Below are positions 13,401-28,400 of a DNA stretch of 64,000 nt, in pieces. Under the pieces are notes generated by a model. The model was not told the origin of the DNA and did no database searches. It saw only the letters and a list, made by a program, of their open reading frames with translations. Positions within the stretch are counted from its first letter, which is position 1. Every line of letters starts with the position of its first letter. The translations under genes were made by a program, and so were the position numbers. Origin of the DNA: Apostichopus californicus (lineage: Eukaryota > Echinodermata > Holothuroidea > Aspidochirotida > Stichopodidae); the NCBI GenBank assembly GCA_020650975.1, contig JAIPMN010005630.1, positions 23,826 to 87,825 of the forward strand. The letters run 5' to 3'.

Positions 13401-16400
13401 AAGAACTCACGGATATTCCGCGAATTCGCGAAAAAAGCTCATGCCTTTATATAACTACTTGATCAATTCAACTTATTGGACATCCAGAAGGGAATAAAGA
13501 AATCAGCAATAAAATCATACTTAACCCTATGAAAGGACCTATCAACAAAGGGTACTCCAGAATGTAATAACAGTAAGGTTACCCACCCACGAAGATACTC
13601 ACCGACATAAAGGCATCCATAGAATGCAACGATAAGATCAGTACCAGGAGGAAAGATGAGGGCTACGTGATCTCCGGTGTTGATGTGACACTTCTCTTGG
13701 AGTAGAACCCCGACCCTCTCGGCACGCTTGTGTAGTTGAAGACAACTTAGAGACTGGCTGACCGATCCCTACGATCAAAACCAACGAGTAAGATTTAAAT
13801 CTAGACGTTACATATTATGAAGACTCTGATGTGACACGTCGCATGTAGAACTCTGATGTGACACGTCACTCGGAGAACATTTATGTGACATGTCACTCTG
13901 AGGACTCTTATCACATCACATAGAGAAGTCGGATCCGACATGTCACATGATTAACACTGTGTGTGACATGTCACATGAAGAACTCTGTGTGTGACACGTC
14001 ACATGAAATGTCGAAATCAGGAACTTTTACATGAACAGTTGTATGCAGGAACCAACGTGTGATTATCACAGGTCAGTGATATTCTTTAAATAAGTGTACT
14101 CAATTAAAATAGGAGGTACTCTACAGAGATAAGTTCTAGTAAATTCGTATAAGAGTTTCTAAATTGATGCAAGAAGTATTGGAACAGCTTACTGAATTGA
14201 AATTAAGAGGAACCCATTTAAGTGAAAGTAATTCAAATGTGGAGAAGAGTTATGCAATTGATGGTGAGAAGTACAAGAAGGATATCAGAATTACTAAACT
14301 GAGTACTCGATATCGATCAACGGGATTCAGTTCAGACCAGAAGTAGTCAACAGAAGTAATGTGTACAACAATTGAGATAGGTTTTGCCAAAGTGAATGAA
14401 AATAAATCCAAAGGAAACCAGAAGAGATAGCAGAGGGGTGGGAAAGTATTAGAAATCAGAATTAGACTAGAAGAGAGTAACAAAATACCAACGTGACCAT
14501 AAAACTACAAAAAAGGGAATTTCCAAGTTTACCACCAAAATTATTTAGGTTATTTTTTCTTAAGTAATACCCTTTGTTTTTACTATCCAATTAAGAGAGA
14601 CTTATTGCATGGATTAAAACTGAAATCCATACATTTGATGATTAAAGAAATGCATGCTATTTGAGAGAATTTAATGCAGAACTTTAATTACAAGTCCCAA
14701 TAGGGCTTTTCTATTGGGGGGGGAGTGGGGGCAAGGGGGCTTAGAGAATTATAATAATAATAATCCCTGTTACTTTGAGTGGTAATATCTCCCCTNNNNN
14801 NNNNNCCCCCCACCCCCCCCACCCCCCCCCCCCCATTTACTGCACATTAGAACACTGTGAATCCCAAATTAGTTTTAGGTAATAGTCAGATGGGAGCTGA
14901 ATATTATCTATGAATGAACTCATCCTTTAACAGCAACACGAACATAAAAATAGAAAAGCACATGAAACCATGCAAAGAAATAACAATTAAAAGCGACTTC
15001 CAAAATTATGTAAAGGAAAAAGAAAAAACACAAATCTAATAAATGAAAAAAAACATCAAAAGCATCAAGGGAAGGTAACAGTGTATAACAGTGGCTCAAT
15101 ATGACATAAAATGCTATGCTGGGTGTGCAGTAGCACCATGTAATAATGAGTAAAACTTCAAAGGTGTGCTAGGTGTAACACTAGCATATAACATCAGAAT
15201 ATAACCATAAGTTATCCTGTTGTATGTGCTACCTGTGCCCGCAGCACTAGCTCAAGATGGTTATCCTGCTGGGTGTAACAGTAGCACCAGCTAAAGATGG
15301 TTATCTTGCTAGGTGTAACAGTAGCACCAGCTAAAGATGGTTATCCTGCTAGATGTAACAGTAGCACCAGCTAAAGATGGTTATCTTGCTAGGTGTAACA
15401 GTAGCACCAGCTCAAGATGGTTGTCCTGCTAGGTGTAACAGTAGCACCAGCTAAAGATGGTTATCCTGCTAGATGTAACAGTAGCACCAGCTAAAGATGG
15501 TTATCCTGCTGGGTGTAACAGTAGCACCAGCTAAAGATGGTCGTCCTGCTAGGTGTAACAGTAGCACCAGCTAAGGATGGTTGTCCTGCTAGGTGTAACA
15601 GTAGCACCAACTAAAGATAGTTATCCTGCTGGGTGTAACAGTAGCACCAGCTAAAGATGGTGATTCTACAAATGTGCTTTGTATCATAAAAGCACCATAT
15701 AAACATGAATGATACAGCTGGATGTGCTGTATACAACACTAGCAAGAGTTAAACATGGATTATCTTGCTTAGGAAGCTGTGTGCAACAGTAACACCACAG
15801 AAGCATGAATTATCCTGCTAGGTTTTACTTTCTGCACATTGGAAATTCAACTGCTACATTTTACCAATCATATGTGGGGTAAGGAATTCAGACACATGAA
15901 AAACTGGAATATGAGATGGGTTTTACAGACTTCTAAGTGACTGGTCAGCAGCAATAGTGTTACACAGTGAAACCTTTTGTATCTTAATCACCGGTCAGTA
16001 CTAATACTGGTAAATCATAAAACGTTCATTATTAAGCGTCTTAGCCACTGGTCAGCAGCGATAGTGGTACACGGTGAAACATTTGCTCATAAGACTCTTA
16101 GTGACTGGTTAGCAGTAATGTTGGTTCAATGTAGAATATTTGCTACCTGCATCCTCTTAGTGAAAAGTTTAGCAGTTATATTGGCACTCAATTATCTGTT
16201 ACCTAGGTCTCTAAGTGACAGGTCAGCAGTAACAGATGGTTACAGGTACAGATGAATAAATTATCAGAAAAGGTCAAAGGTCAGGTATCATACCTTGTTG
16301 TTGAGTTGTTGAAAGAGCACATGGTCTGGAGTACTGTTTGCTCTCCACCTAAGCACCTCTGATAGAAACTGGTACTGAAAATGAACATACAAAAAAGAGA

Positions 16401-19400
16401 GAATACATGTATTGTAGCAATTTTAAGAGATAAGGATGCAGAAACGGCTGCTTTTTGGAGTGCAAAGCTATACAAAATACTTCCAATGCAGAAAGAGATC
16501 TTTACAAAAAGAGACATGGAATTCTATAATAAAACGACGAACGGTGAAATTATGCTATTCGGGTAAATCTTACTCTATGGAGTAATCTGTATCCTAGCAA
16601 CAACTTACTCTCTTTGCAGCATCACTATCTTCATCGGGTCTTCCGATATCTCTACCAGCCGCTCCGGCGATCCGCGAGCCCGCAACCAAGTTGCCCATCA
16701 TGATGGAAGCTGGCCCTACATCGAACTGTTTGGTACGGGGCTTTGGCAGGTTAGAGACGCAGGTGTGGGGACACATGAGGACATTGGTGGGGTGCAGACT
16801 ACCTTCCATGAATCTCTGTTTGGTATCTGATAGGTGGATGCCACCAAGAGGTGTCTGGAGAGAGAGAGAAAAAAAACAGGGTTTAAAACAGAATCGTCAG
16901 GGTGCCTCACAAAGTATTATAATGGTGGAATTTGAATATTTAAACACAAATCGAACTAATTGAACTTTGTTGGTTGCAGGTATAATGGCAAGCTATGTTA
17001 CACTTATGATAGGACAAAATGTCTAACAATGCTTGAGTCAACCCAGCAATCATACCAAGCTTCTATTAAACTAGAGATATGCTTAAAAAAATAGGGAAAA
17101 TAAATTTCAGTAAAATAAGAAAAAATAAAAACTAGGGTTACCATATGTCCACATTGATCTGGACTTTTTCTATCTTACATAAGCGTACAGGTTAATATTA
17201 CAGAATTTTACGTTCAGATTTTCAGGTAGTTCCTACAGAGTTGTGGTAATAATATGGCAAAACGTTCTTGACAGTGATTTCGCCATCTAGTTACGAGGCA
17301 TATTATATTTTTTTTTTCACTTTAAACCTCGTACCATGGTCATGCAGGTATCCTTCAAAATAAATGTTTGCCCTACAAATGAGAGGAGCTTAGATTCCTT
17401 TCCCCAGACCGAGACAACTTGTCCAACTTTCTTCAGATAAAATATGGTAACCATAAATATAAAAAGTTCTAATGACAATGACTTCTCAATCTATTAACAA
17501 AAGCTTGTGGCACCATACTTGTGGCACCATGTTTGTGGCACCATGCACCATACCATACTTGTGGCACCATACATAGAGTGCATCCTACTTTTTTACTTCA
17601 TATCCTGGAATTTACCTTTGGCAGAGAATTAGGATTGACAAGACAGAGACAGTACACTCCTAGCTGATGAATGCTGTCAATAGCTTGAAGGACACGACTC
17701 ATCCACTGGAAACACTGGGTAGTTAAAAGAGAATGACATAAAAACAGTAAAAAATCATGTTTGGCAAGGCACATATCTGAACAAGACAAATCATAAAGTG
17801 GAACTGTGCTCAAACTTCTTTCACATGCAAAAAAAAAAGAAAAAGAGCAGCTTTGATTGCAACAAGAAATTATGAAAACAAAAATAAATAAATAAAATAA
17901 AATAAACAGGGAAGCTCAAAGGAATAAAGTAAAAATTAGCCAGAAACAAAAGAAAAAAAAACTTCACTGAAAATAATTACTCACCAGAGTAAGAGATAAA
18001 GAAGCGCATGTAAAATGAAAATAAACGTCAATTAAGTTGCATTGTCAACCAAAAACAGCCAGATTTAAGACTTTTTTCCCTCCTAAAATGTCCACCTACA
18101 AATAAGAACTAAAGCTTTATACAGCATTTAGAAAGTAATGGTTTTTTTGTTTTTCAATTTTTTTTTTTTTTTGTGATTTAATATACTGTTTCAGCTTTCT
18201 TTTTGCAAAGAATCTCAAAGAGTCCCACGATTGAAATGCAAACTTTTTGATTTGTTGGAAATGCTCCAAAGATGATGTAAACAAGATTGTTTATGCAAAA
18301 TTCAATATTCTTGCTTGGATTTGAACGGAATTAAAACGAATAATACAAAATAAACAAAGCGATAAAAAGTGCAATCGATCTTACTGACATCAAACTACAA
18401 ACTCTTGATTAACATTCACTTATACGTAAATTATTTTTTAACCTAACCCTATTGGTATTCAATTTAATATTTATCTAATCTAAGTCATTCCAGAAAGAGC
18501 TCAATTGTTCAGAGAGTCAAGAAAACGAAATCTAGAACAAAAACGCTTGCTTGACTTTGATTCAAGTTTCTTAAGTATACAATTAAAGATTCTATTTACA
18601 AATGACTTGAATTTTATTTTCCCATTCTTATTAATTTTTTGGAGTCAGATAAAAAACTAGCCTAAAATATTTGCAGTGACCAAGAAATCAACAGAAAGAT
18701 TTGCTGTGACTATCTTCTTCGAAACATGACGAACTTGGAAATTAAATTGTTAGTCACCACTCCGTGAAATTCCACTAACACTTAAATCATAAGAATGCTT
18801 TGCTATAATTTTGAACATTTCACAGATTAAGCTAATCGGCCATCGCTAAACAATACCCAGTTTCATCTGGACTGATAATAAGTGTAAAAAGTATTTAATC
18901 AGCTTCACTACACACGACAGCGTGTTCTTTTGAAAATCTGTGGCAAACAATTTTTCTTGATTGGATGATGAAATGTTTGCTCAGGTTTAACAAACACAGA
19001 TCCAGTAACGGTGCCCTCCAGAGCCATACATTTAGTGTCTGCAGTTGGATTACGTCAATATGAAAACCCTTATGACCGTAGCCATCGAACTGATATTAAA
19101 ATCAATTTCACCACGAGTGCCAATAATCATTAAGTGAAGAGCATAAGAGTATTAAAGGAGGTTAATTAAAGGAGGTTAATTAAAGGAGAATGCTGTGATG
19201 CTGTTCATTTATTAAACTTGTGAATCAGTTTGGTCTAGCCACTCATATGACACTGGCGACACACGTAACATCACCATACCGTGTAATTCTTTGCTACGTC
19301 TCTTTAACCAGCCCGATAATACTCATCGCAAAGGCAATGACATAAATAACACCAAATGAGTGATTGTCAGAAACTATCAAGATTACACTCAACAATGGCA

Positions 19401-22400
19401 ACATTGTCACAACACAAAAACTGGGTAGATGTCTCTTTAATTAGCAAGATCATACTCAACACATAAGCAACACCATAACACCACCAAATAAGTGATCGAC
19501 AGTGTGATCTCTTAAATTAGCAAATATAACACTCAATGCATAGACAACACCACCACACCACCAATTGAGTATTTGTCTGCAATGTCTCTTTAACTAGCAA
19601 GATAATACTCAACACATAAGCTACACCATAACACCACCAAATAAGTGATCGACAGTGTGATCACTTAAATTAGCAAAAATAACACTCAATGCATAGACAA
19701 CACCACCACACCACCTATTGAGTATTTGTCTGCAATGTCTCTTTAACTAGCAAGATAATACTTGACACATTGGCAACACCATAGCACCTCCAGAAGAGTC
19801 AATGGCACTTGGGTCTCTTTAACTTGCATGATTACTCAACACACAGGTGACACAATCACACCACCAATTGAGTGATTGTCAGTTTACTTTGTTCCTTTAA
19901 CAACACACACTCTGCACCACCAACTAGTCAGCTGGGCCTCTATTACTAAGATGACACACACACACTGTATCACCAACTAGTCAGCTGGGCCTCTATTACT
20001 AAGATGACACACACACACTGTATCACCAACTAGTCAGCTGGGCCTCTATTTCTAAGATGACACACGCACACTGCACCACCAACTAGTCAGCTGGGCCTCT
20101 ATTACTAAGATGACACACACACACTGTATCACCAACTAGTCAGCTGGGCCTCTATTACTATGAAGACACACACACTCTCTGCACCACCAACTAGTCAGAT
20201 GGGGCTCTAGTACTAAGATGACACACTCACACTGTACTACCAACCAGTCAGCTGGGCCTCTAGTACTAAGATGGCACACACACACTGTATCACCAACTAG
20301 TCAGCTGGGCCTCTATTACTAAGATGACACACACACTGTACCACCAACTATGCAGCTGGGCCTCTATTACTAAGATGACACCCACACACACTGCACCACC
20401 AACTAGTCAGCTGGGAGAGCTATTACTATGATGACACACACCGACACTGTACCACCAACTAGTCAGCTGGGCCTCTATTACTAAGATGACACACACACAC
20501 ACTGTACCACACTGTACCCAAACACGAGACTGTGACTATTATCAACTATGCTTAGTTAAATGGCATTTAAATCAGATAAGGCACCCAACAAACACACTAT
20601 ATCAGAATAGTGACAAGTGAATAACATTTAAAGTGTCAATTTATTTATCACAATAACACAATCAGCACATACACAACACCAAATCATTGTTCAGTGTCAT
20701 CCTCTATATTTGACAAAGAGAAACATTTCAGTATTTGGTCATAAGTTGCTTTCCTTGGACAACGGTAAACTGAGAGCCCACAATGCAGAATAACACAGGA
20801 CTTCAGCACATACCCAACACCAAATCAGGGTTTGGTGTCATCCTCTATAAATGACATAGACATTGAGAAACATTTTAGTGTTGGTCATAAGTTGCTATCC
20901 TTGGACAACGGTAAACTGAGAGCCCACAATGCAGAAAAAAAAGGTTCCTCAATCTCGCTTAGTTGTCTCTCTGGGGCTAACTGCACCCACAATAATCAAA
21001 AGAATGTTTGCTTTTTGTAAAAAGCAAATATGTTACCTCCTCTTCTGATGCTTCTGGTCTCTGTTCTGCGATGACTACCACTCTCTCATCTCGTAATACT
21101 TTGATAGAGAACACCGCTATTCTGTAAAAATATACATCAATCATCATATTTCTTTCTGAAGATGGAATTATATTCATAGTAGGGAAAGGATATTATTACA
21201 GGTTTTTATTAAAACAATTTGAAAATCTTTGACAGTTTGCTTGCTTCTAACAGTACAACAAGAATTGGAGATCTTAAGACAAATTCAATTGTTCCAACCA
21301 TTTTGTGATCTTCATGTTTTTGTTTAGATCAGTTCCATTATGAATGCTTTTAAATTTTTTTTTTATCACTTAAGGTTAAATAAAAACAGTCACACCTCTT
21401 TTGCTATTTAAGAGTAATAAGTAATGATTTATTAAACCCTTATTGTGGATGTGTTAGCCATTGTGTTATCCGTAGCATTTTTTTTATCCATGCTTAAACA
21501 AAATGGCTTACCTTCCCCTGTAGATGAATTTCATAGGTTCTACAGCCAGAACTGTGGCTATAATGTCATCAGTGTTGTGTCTCCTATCTGAAACTTGCAT
21601 AAGGCCGTTAGTGTTTCCACAAACAAATACAAGGCCACCCTAGAGAGAAAAATAAAAATAAAATGCATTTAATTAAAATCAAACAGAGAAGTAAGAAAAC
21701 CATGCCTACTATTTTCATGAGTTATCATAGCAAACCCCTACCGCACCCCTCCCCTCATCCATTATACACACATGCACATGCACACGCAAACACACACTAG
21801 GGTTCTAACAAAGCATGATTGCTACAAGATTGTTTGTCTATTTTAGTTGTCATGTCTGACTCGGGGGGGGGGGCAGCAGGTTACTGCCCCCAGGGCATAA
21901 TATCAATTAGAGGGCCAGGGAAATATGGGATAAAGTATAATATCTCCTCATTTTCATAGTATACTGGAGGATAAATGAAGACTTTAAAAAGGGACTCTGT
22001 AACATGAATGCTCCCAGGGCCTGACCAGAATCTCAATGCAGCTGGTTGCTATATCAACTTACAGGACCAAGGAAGCCTAGAAGACCGGTCTTGATGAATG
22101 GTTGGTCGCTGACAGGCTCGTCGTCATCCTTTAGAGGGTTGATCTGTCGTGAAACAATAAGAACGATGTGAACGCAATGTATATGTGAACGCTTTGTATT
22201 AAAAGGAATAGGGATGTCAGCTGTAGTATTCCATGAGGTGTCTGCTGATGCTACTAAAGCTGCTCTTCATAGTTTACCATCCTGCCCCCACCCCCGTAGT
22301 TCCCTGTGCCATCACGGACGCTCATCCTGCTCTATCTAAAGGAGGCTCAGATCCCAATTTTTCTCATAAACCACTTTTGAATCCCCCCCCCCCTCCCTCC

Positions 22401-25400
22401 CACCCCCGCAGTTCCCTGTGCCATCACGGACGCTCATCCTGCTCTATCTAAAGGAGGCTCAGATCCCAATTTTTCTCATGAACCACTTTCGAATCCCCCC
22501 CCCTCCCTCCCACCCCCGCAGTTCCCTATGCCATCACGGACCGCTCAAACTCTCCTCGTACATACCCCCCTAGGGGTCAGAGGTCGAGGAAGATAGGTGC
22601 AAAGGACTTGAACATATCTTCAAGCTAATTAAACATAATTACATTAAAATACTGTCAAATTGTTAAAGTGAGAGCCCAATTTTAACTGTACAACAAAATC
22701 AAATACAGTAACAATACAAGACATTACATAGATGTGTATTTAAGAAAAATGACAGCTAATAACATTTAAAACTCGTCAATTTTCAACTTCACAGCTATGA
22801 CTTACACTGAATATGGCAGATGTTTTCCCTTTCAAGCCCCAGTAAGATGAGCCAACAGCTTCTGATGACACACAGAGCTCACCAATCTCATCTGTCTGAC
22901 ACAGATAGGGCTTTCCTGTGATCTTCACGACAACCATTGCAGCTGATAAAATAACACATGTAGTTAGGTTAGTACAATAATGGGAGACATAGACAACAGA
23001 TTCTTTGAAAGACTCTGAAAATAAAATATAAATGAGGTGAAAGGTATTAGTTACTTTAATTGGGGGGTGGGGGGAAGGGAATTAGATGATTTATATTAAT
23101 AAACCAATTTAATCACTTAGATAATAAACCATGTAATTCACATAGGCCCCCAATTTTTATTTTTTTCGTGGGAATAGGTAGAAAGGAGAGAATTTTGCAG
23201 CAGCTTTTTGAGTTGACAATAATTATTATGCTATTCCATATAAAAACATGGTAACATTGTGAGATTATCAGCTTCATTCGTCAACCTTCACTTCAAATTA
23301 TGAATTTTTAGTAATAAACTATTTTCACGTTTGCTGCATTTTGCACACGGTAACTACGGATATGACAAGTGACCCAGCACGAGAATGTTGAGAACTGAAT
23401 CAAATTTGTTCATCACTTGCTCATTAACCATCTCTAGGGGTAAATATCCTTGAAAGTATTTAGCATGATGTGATAAAATACAAAAAGGTGCATAAATTTT
23501 GTAATAAAAAAGTCATAATTCAGCTTTTTGTGTACTTTTAACGATATATCTTGCCTTAAAAATGGTAATCTTTTGGTCACATTTGATTGACAAGTCATCT
23601 TTCCTTGACAACCAACAGTGCACTGCATATTAAAATCTCTAATGATTTCTAATGATTTCTAATGATCTCTAATGATCTCTAATGATTTCAGCTCTACAGA
23701 ATACAGCAGCCATACCAGTCTTTGTTTTGCTTGACTTCTTCAATTGTAACATTGTAACAATCGCTGTAACTTACCACCGGGCATGACTACTCCAACATCC
23801 TGTAACGTCAAAGAGGTCAGTTTATCGTCCGTATCGACCCTGACCACTCCGTAGCTTAGACCGGCCATCGACAAGACTCCTCTACCCGATGCCGTACTGC
23901 CTGTCTTCCCCGGCCTGGAAAAGAGAGATAGATCATCACTGTTAATGTATGTGTGTATTTTAGATCCTCCTGCAAGCAGGAACTCGCCAAGAAGCCTCAT
24001 TGGCTTGTCAAAGCCGCAAGCTGACCGAAGTCAGTCTCTTGCATTCATATTAAACGTCCATGATTATGAATTGTCAATTGTCAACAACTATGCAACTGGA
24101 CGACATACATTAATCTTGGAGTGACTCGAACTGGGGACCTTATGGTTGAAAGGCACCGGCGTTAACCACTGAGCTAATACTCCTGTTGTATTCTGTAATC
24201 TGTTAATCTGTTGTATTAAACTACTCTGTTGAATTAAACTAAGGTTAGAGAATTTGATAGTATTAAACTACTCTGTTGAATTAAACTAAGGTTAGAGAAT
24301 TTGATAGGCCACTTGAGTTGACAAAAGAAACAAAATAAAACAAACTAAATACGGAGAAAAGAAGAATCATCGTAGTTTGCCATGCCTTTGGATTGACTCA
24401 CTTCTTACTTCCCTCAGAGGAAGTTACATAGCATTTCTTTACACAACATTTCATTACACAGGTCAACATATCTTTCTTTTTCTCCTCCAGTAAATTTTTG
24501 CTCTGTTGGACCACCCAGTTTTCTTTGAACATTTCCTTCCTTCCTTCCACAGTTATTTTGTACATCTAAAAATACCCTATAATTCGTACTTAATTATTCA
24601 TTGTGGAAGTAAATGTACATGAACTGGTTAATTTATTATGTATTATAGATAACAAGATGTAAAAAGATCGTTGTGTGTGTTCAAAAAGGGTTTGTTACCT
24701 TCGTATTGAGACCGTGAGTGCCTCTGTAGCACAGGCACAAGGACACATGACTTCAGATTTCAGTCCTTTGCCTTGGAAGGTGGTCAGAAAGGCATCGCAA
24801 GAGGAAAGTGACCCTAAAGTATAGAGAAAATCAAATCAATTATTTGGCTCTCAAATTATAATGTCAAACAAATTCATTTCCTCACAAATTGTTACAACCT
24901 CATTACCCACTCCTGGACATTCAAATTAATTTCATCCCAAATACAAAATATTTTGGGATAGTCATCTCAAAACAGATGCTTACAAGAGATCCTTGAGAAT
25001 TCCTTTATTTTTTACTAAAACTTTTGTAGGCAATACTAACACCAATGTAGGCCTCCAACAAGTTCATGTCATACATACCTAGCCTTACCATACTTTGCAT
25101 ATCAAAATTCTGAGCTGGAAAGCTTACTTGTAAGCTATCAGCACAAAGTTGGAGAAGACAAATATAAAGTACCTACTCATTGAAAATAGAACTGCATTAG
25201 TTGCTATAGTAAATCAGATAGGGAAGCGAAATATTAAGTACTTTAATTAAGTACTTGAATTAATTAATTAATTAATTAATTAAAAAGAACTTACAAGGAT
25301 TGGCGCCATCGGCTACAAGAAGCATCCTTAGGGTCTTGAAGTTTAGATCTTTGTGTTCCTTTTGAGCCATCAGACCCCAATGCATATCCCTAGATTTCAC

Positions 25401-28400
25401 GATGGCAAGAGAAGCTGCGAGAGAGAAATAAAACGTTATCTAATTTCAAAGTATTCATCGACGACTAATTTGTTATAAATTAATATTTGCCTTTGTGTTA
25501 TACTCTTTGCATCTGCATAATTAACTGTAATTGTCTATTGTTTATGTTTCCTTTTTGTCTGTTTTCCCTGTATCTGTCATTTGTTCAAGGGACCTTACAT
25601 AAGCTAATTATAGCTTCTTTGGATTCCCCTCAACCTATTTTATCATTTACATTCATCATTTCTTTAGTTTCAAGCTGCTTAAAGGTACACTTTATCCCAC
25701 ATATTTGTATAACTATTCATACTTATTGATATGATGGTTGAAATAAAGTTTTTTCAAATTAAAATCAAGTCAAAGGGCAACAACGTTAATACTGATAATA
25801 CTGCTGCAACCCAAGGAGTCTACCTACTACAAAGCACAAACACAACAACATCACATAACAAAACAAGAGCATCAATGATGCAGCATCTCAATACTGGAAG
25901 TTCTAATTTCGATTCCTAATTTCATATCTTTGCTCTGTCTTTACAATTATCAATATCAATCATGGTACAACAAATAACTTGCATTTACACTACTTTGCCA
26001 CTAATAGTCTCTGCAGGTTACACTTCATCCTGCGAGTGTTGCCTTTAGCACTCATTGCCTGTTGCCGAGAAAACGGCGTTGCAAGGTTTCGTAATGTCAT
26101 AGAATATTTAAGAACTTATTTTTTGTGGCATCCTTCATCTTGGGTCAGTCTCTGTTGGACTTTTTGGTCATATAGTTTATGATGTATCAGAATCCTAGAC
26201 ATCAATCAGCTAATCTTTGTGATGAATTGAAAAGTATTTTCTGATACGTGAAATGTACATCTTGTGTAGGAACTACTTGTTAACTTATTCTTCACAGTGG
26301 TGAATATGAATGTGCAATTTAGAACAAAAAAATATAACAGGAATGTGTTTTGCTGCAACCCATGGAGTCTACCTACTACAAAGCACAAACAAAACAATAC
26401 TGTTGGAACTTACCTTTGTATTTTGTGACCATCTGCATCCAAGAGGCAGGATTGACCTTCATCAAGGAATATGGTACACATATGACGTGCATCCCGTTGA
26501 ATATACTCTGTAGAACAGTGTGGAGCAGAGAGGAGGATTCAATATACTGCACTTTGATTTCATTTGTAGGCATTTTAGTAATCACTTATTGTAACTAACA
26601 GAATTATATGCTATAAAGTACTACTGAAGAATTGATATGCAAAAGCAAAGATTATCACTTCAGCAGCCCACTCTCCCACCCCCTCCCCCAGTTATCAAAC
26701 ACTGCTATGAACTACTTCTTAGCAATTTAATTCACAATATAAATCTTTACATGTATATTACACCTATCATATAACATAACCTTCAAACCCCCACCTATCC
26801 TCCCCCAGTTATGAAACACTGCTATGAACTACTTCTTAACAATTTAATCACAATTTAAATCCTGGCATGTATATTACACCTACCGTATTACATAACCTTC
26901 AAACCCCCCCCCCATTCCCCTACCCTGTCAATCAGACATGCACAGAGTGTTTACTGGTAGTCCCATTCTTACATAGTTACTCTACTTGCATTCATCCTTG
27001 TGGACTAGGCCAAGGAAAGGTTAATACTTCAGCCCACTGCCCCCCCCCCTCTCCCAGTTCATCCAAAACTGTGATTATCTACTTCCTGACAATTTATTAA
27101 CAATTTAAATTATAACCTATATATTGCACCTATCATATTACATAACCTTCAACCCCCCCCCTACCATATCATCATACACAGAGTGTGTACTGGTACTCCA
27201 ATTCTAACATACTTACTGTACTTTCATTCGTCCCTGTGGACTTGTTTCAAATATTTGTGGAATTTTGGAAATCTAATATAGATACGAGCGCATGACTTCA
27301 TAATCATACCATAGGGGAATTCTACTGCCTATGCTAGAACTCATCCTGTTGTACTCATACAACAAATCTGCCATCAGTTTACTTTCCCCATTGACCCAAA
27401 ATGACCTTGACGCAATCCAGCGACAAACTTCACCCGTAAGTTACAACTTCTTAAGTTGTATGTAATGTTTAGCTTGGGATTTGAAATGACTTACAGCTTG
27501 CATACTGTGCCAGAGGCCCACATCTCTCTTAAAGTCTAGGACATTGACCATAATCTCAGCTTCTTGGTAACTACAGGCCACTGTCAGGGTCCTACAGTGG
27601 TAGAGCATGGCCTTGCGAGTAATGGTGACACCTTTGATGATACCATCCTTATCAGTGGTGTACTGTTTAACAAATATGAAGAAATGGAAGGTAAGATTGA
27701 TGTTAACATTCACACTGTCCAATGTTCATGACACAGAATGAGGTATAAATCTCGCATGGCACGTTGTCCAGTATAAGTGGTGCATGTGTATGTTTATAAT
27801 GTGGTGAATGTGTTTGTTTATCATGTGGTGAATGTGTATAATGCAGTGAATGTGTATAATGTGGTGAAGGTGTATGTGGTAAAGGTGTATAATGTGGTGA
27901 ATGTGTATGTTTATAATGTGATGAATGTGTATTATGTGGTGAGTGTGTAAGATGTGGTGAACAGTGGCGGAGCTAGGGGTATTGGTCAGGGGGGGCGAGA
28001 ATGGTCTGTAGGGGCGCTTTCGACACTATCTAAGCGGAGCGCCACCACAGGTTGGCACGGAGCGTACAGAAATTTTTTGAGTAAAGATACTCCCTAGATC
28101 GCCGGAAATGACCCTTTCCGGGCCTTGCTAATTTGCAGATAAACGAAGAATAAATAGCTGTTAGAGCATTTTGTCAGAAAATTAGACCAACAAAATGTGA
28201 CAAATGTCAATAGGTAGATGAGAGCGCAATAAAAAAGTCATTAATCGTGAATAAGTAAAAAGTGGTAAAAAGCTGAAAAGGGCGCCAGCAGTCCATTTGA
28301 GTCTGTCAGGGGGGCATCCGCCCCCCCATGACTGTATGGACGCTCCGCCACTGGTGGTGAATGTGTATATGCGGTAAATGTATATCATGTGGTGAATGTA

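Larger units (their letters stand above)
17715..21036 (-). other. 3.3 kb repeat-filled DIP2 intron between w19 and w20
   Basis: About a third of this intron is made of three separate tandem repeat families (19430-19750, 19905-20515, 20650-20945), plus a triplicated ggaggttaattaaa near 19155-19195. The remaining 17.7-19.1 kb is AT-rich and featureless. Confidence 0.75.

Noticed and set aside
15225-15662. Regular 40-bp repeats reminiscent of a CRISPR array
   Set aside because: The whole period is repeated, with no unique spacers, in an intron of an animal gene.
24118-24183. Functional tRNA gene on the minus strand
   Set aside because: Stems pair only partly, and a SINE-like body follows without a Pol III terminator, so a SINE head is more likely.
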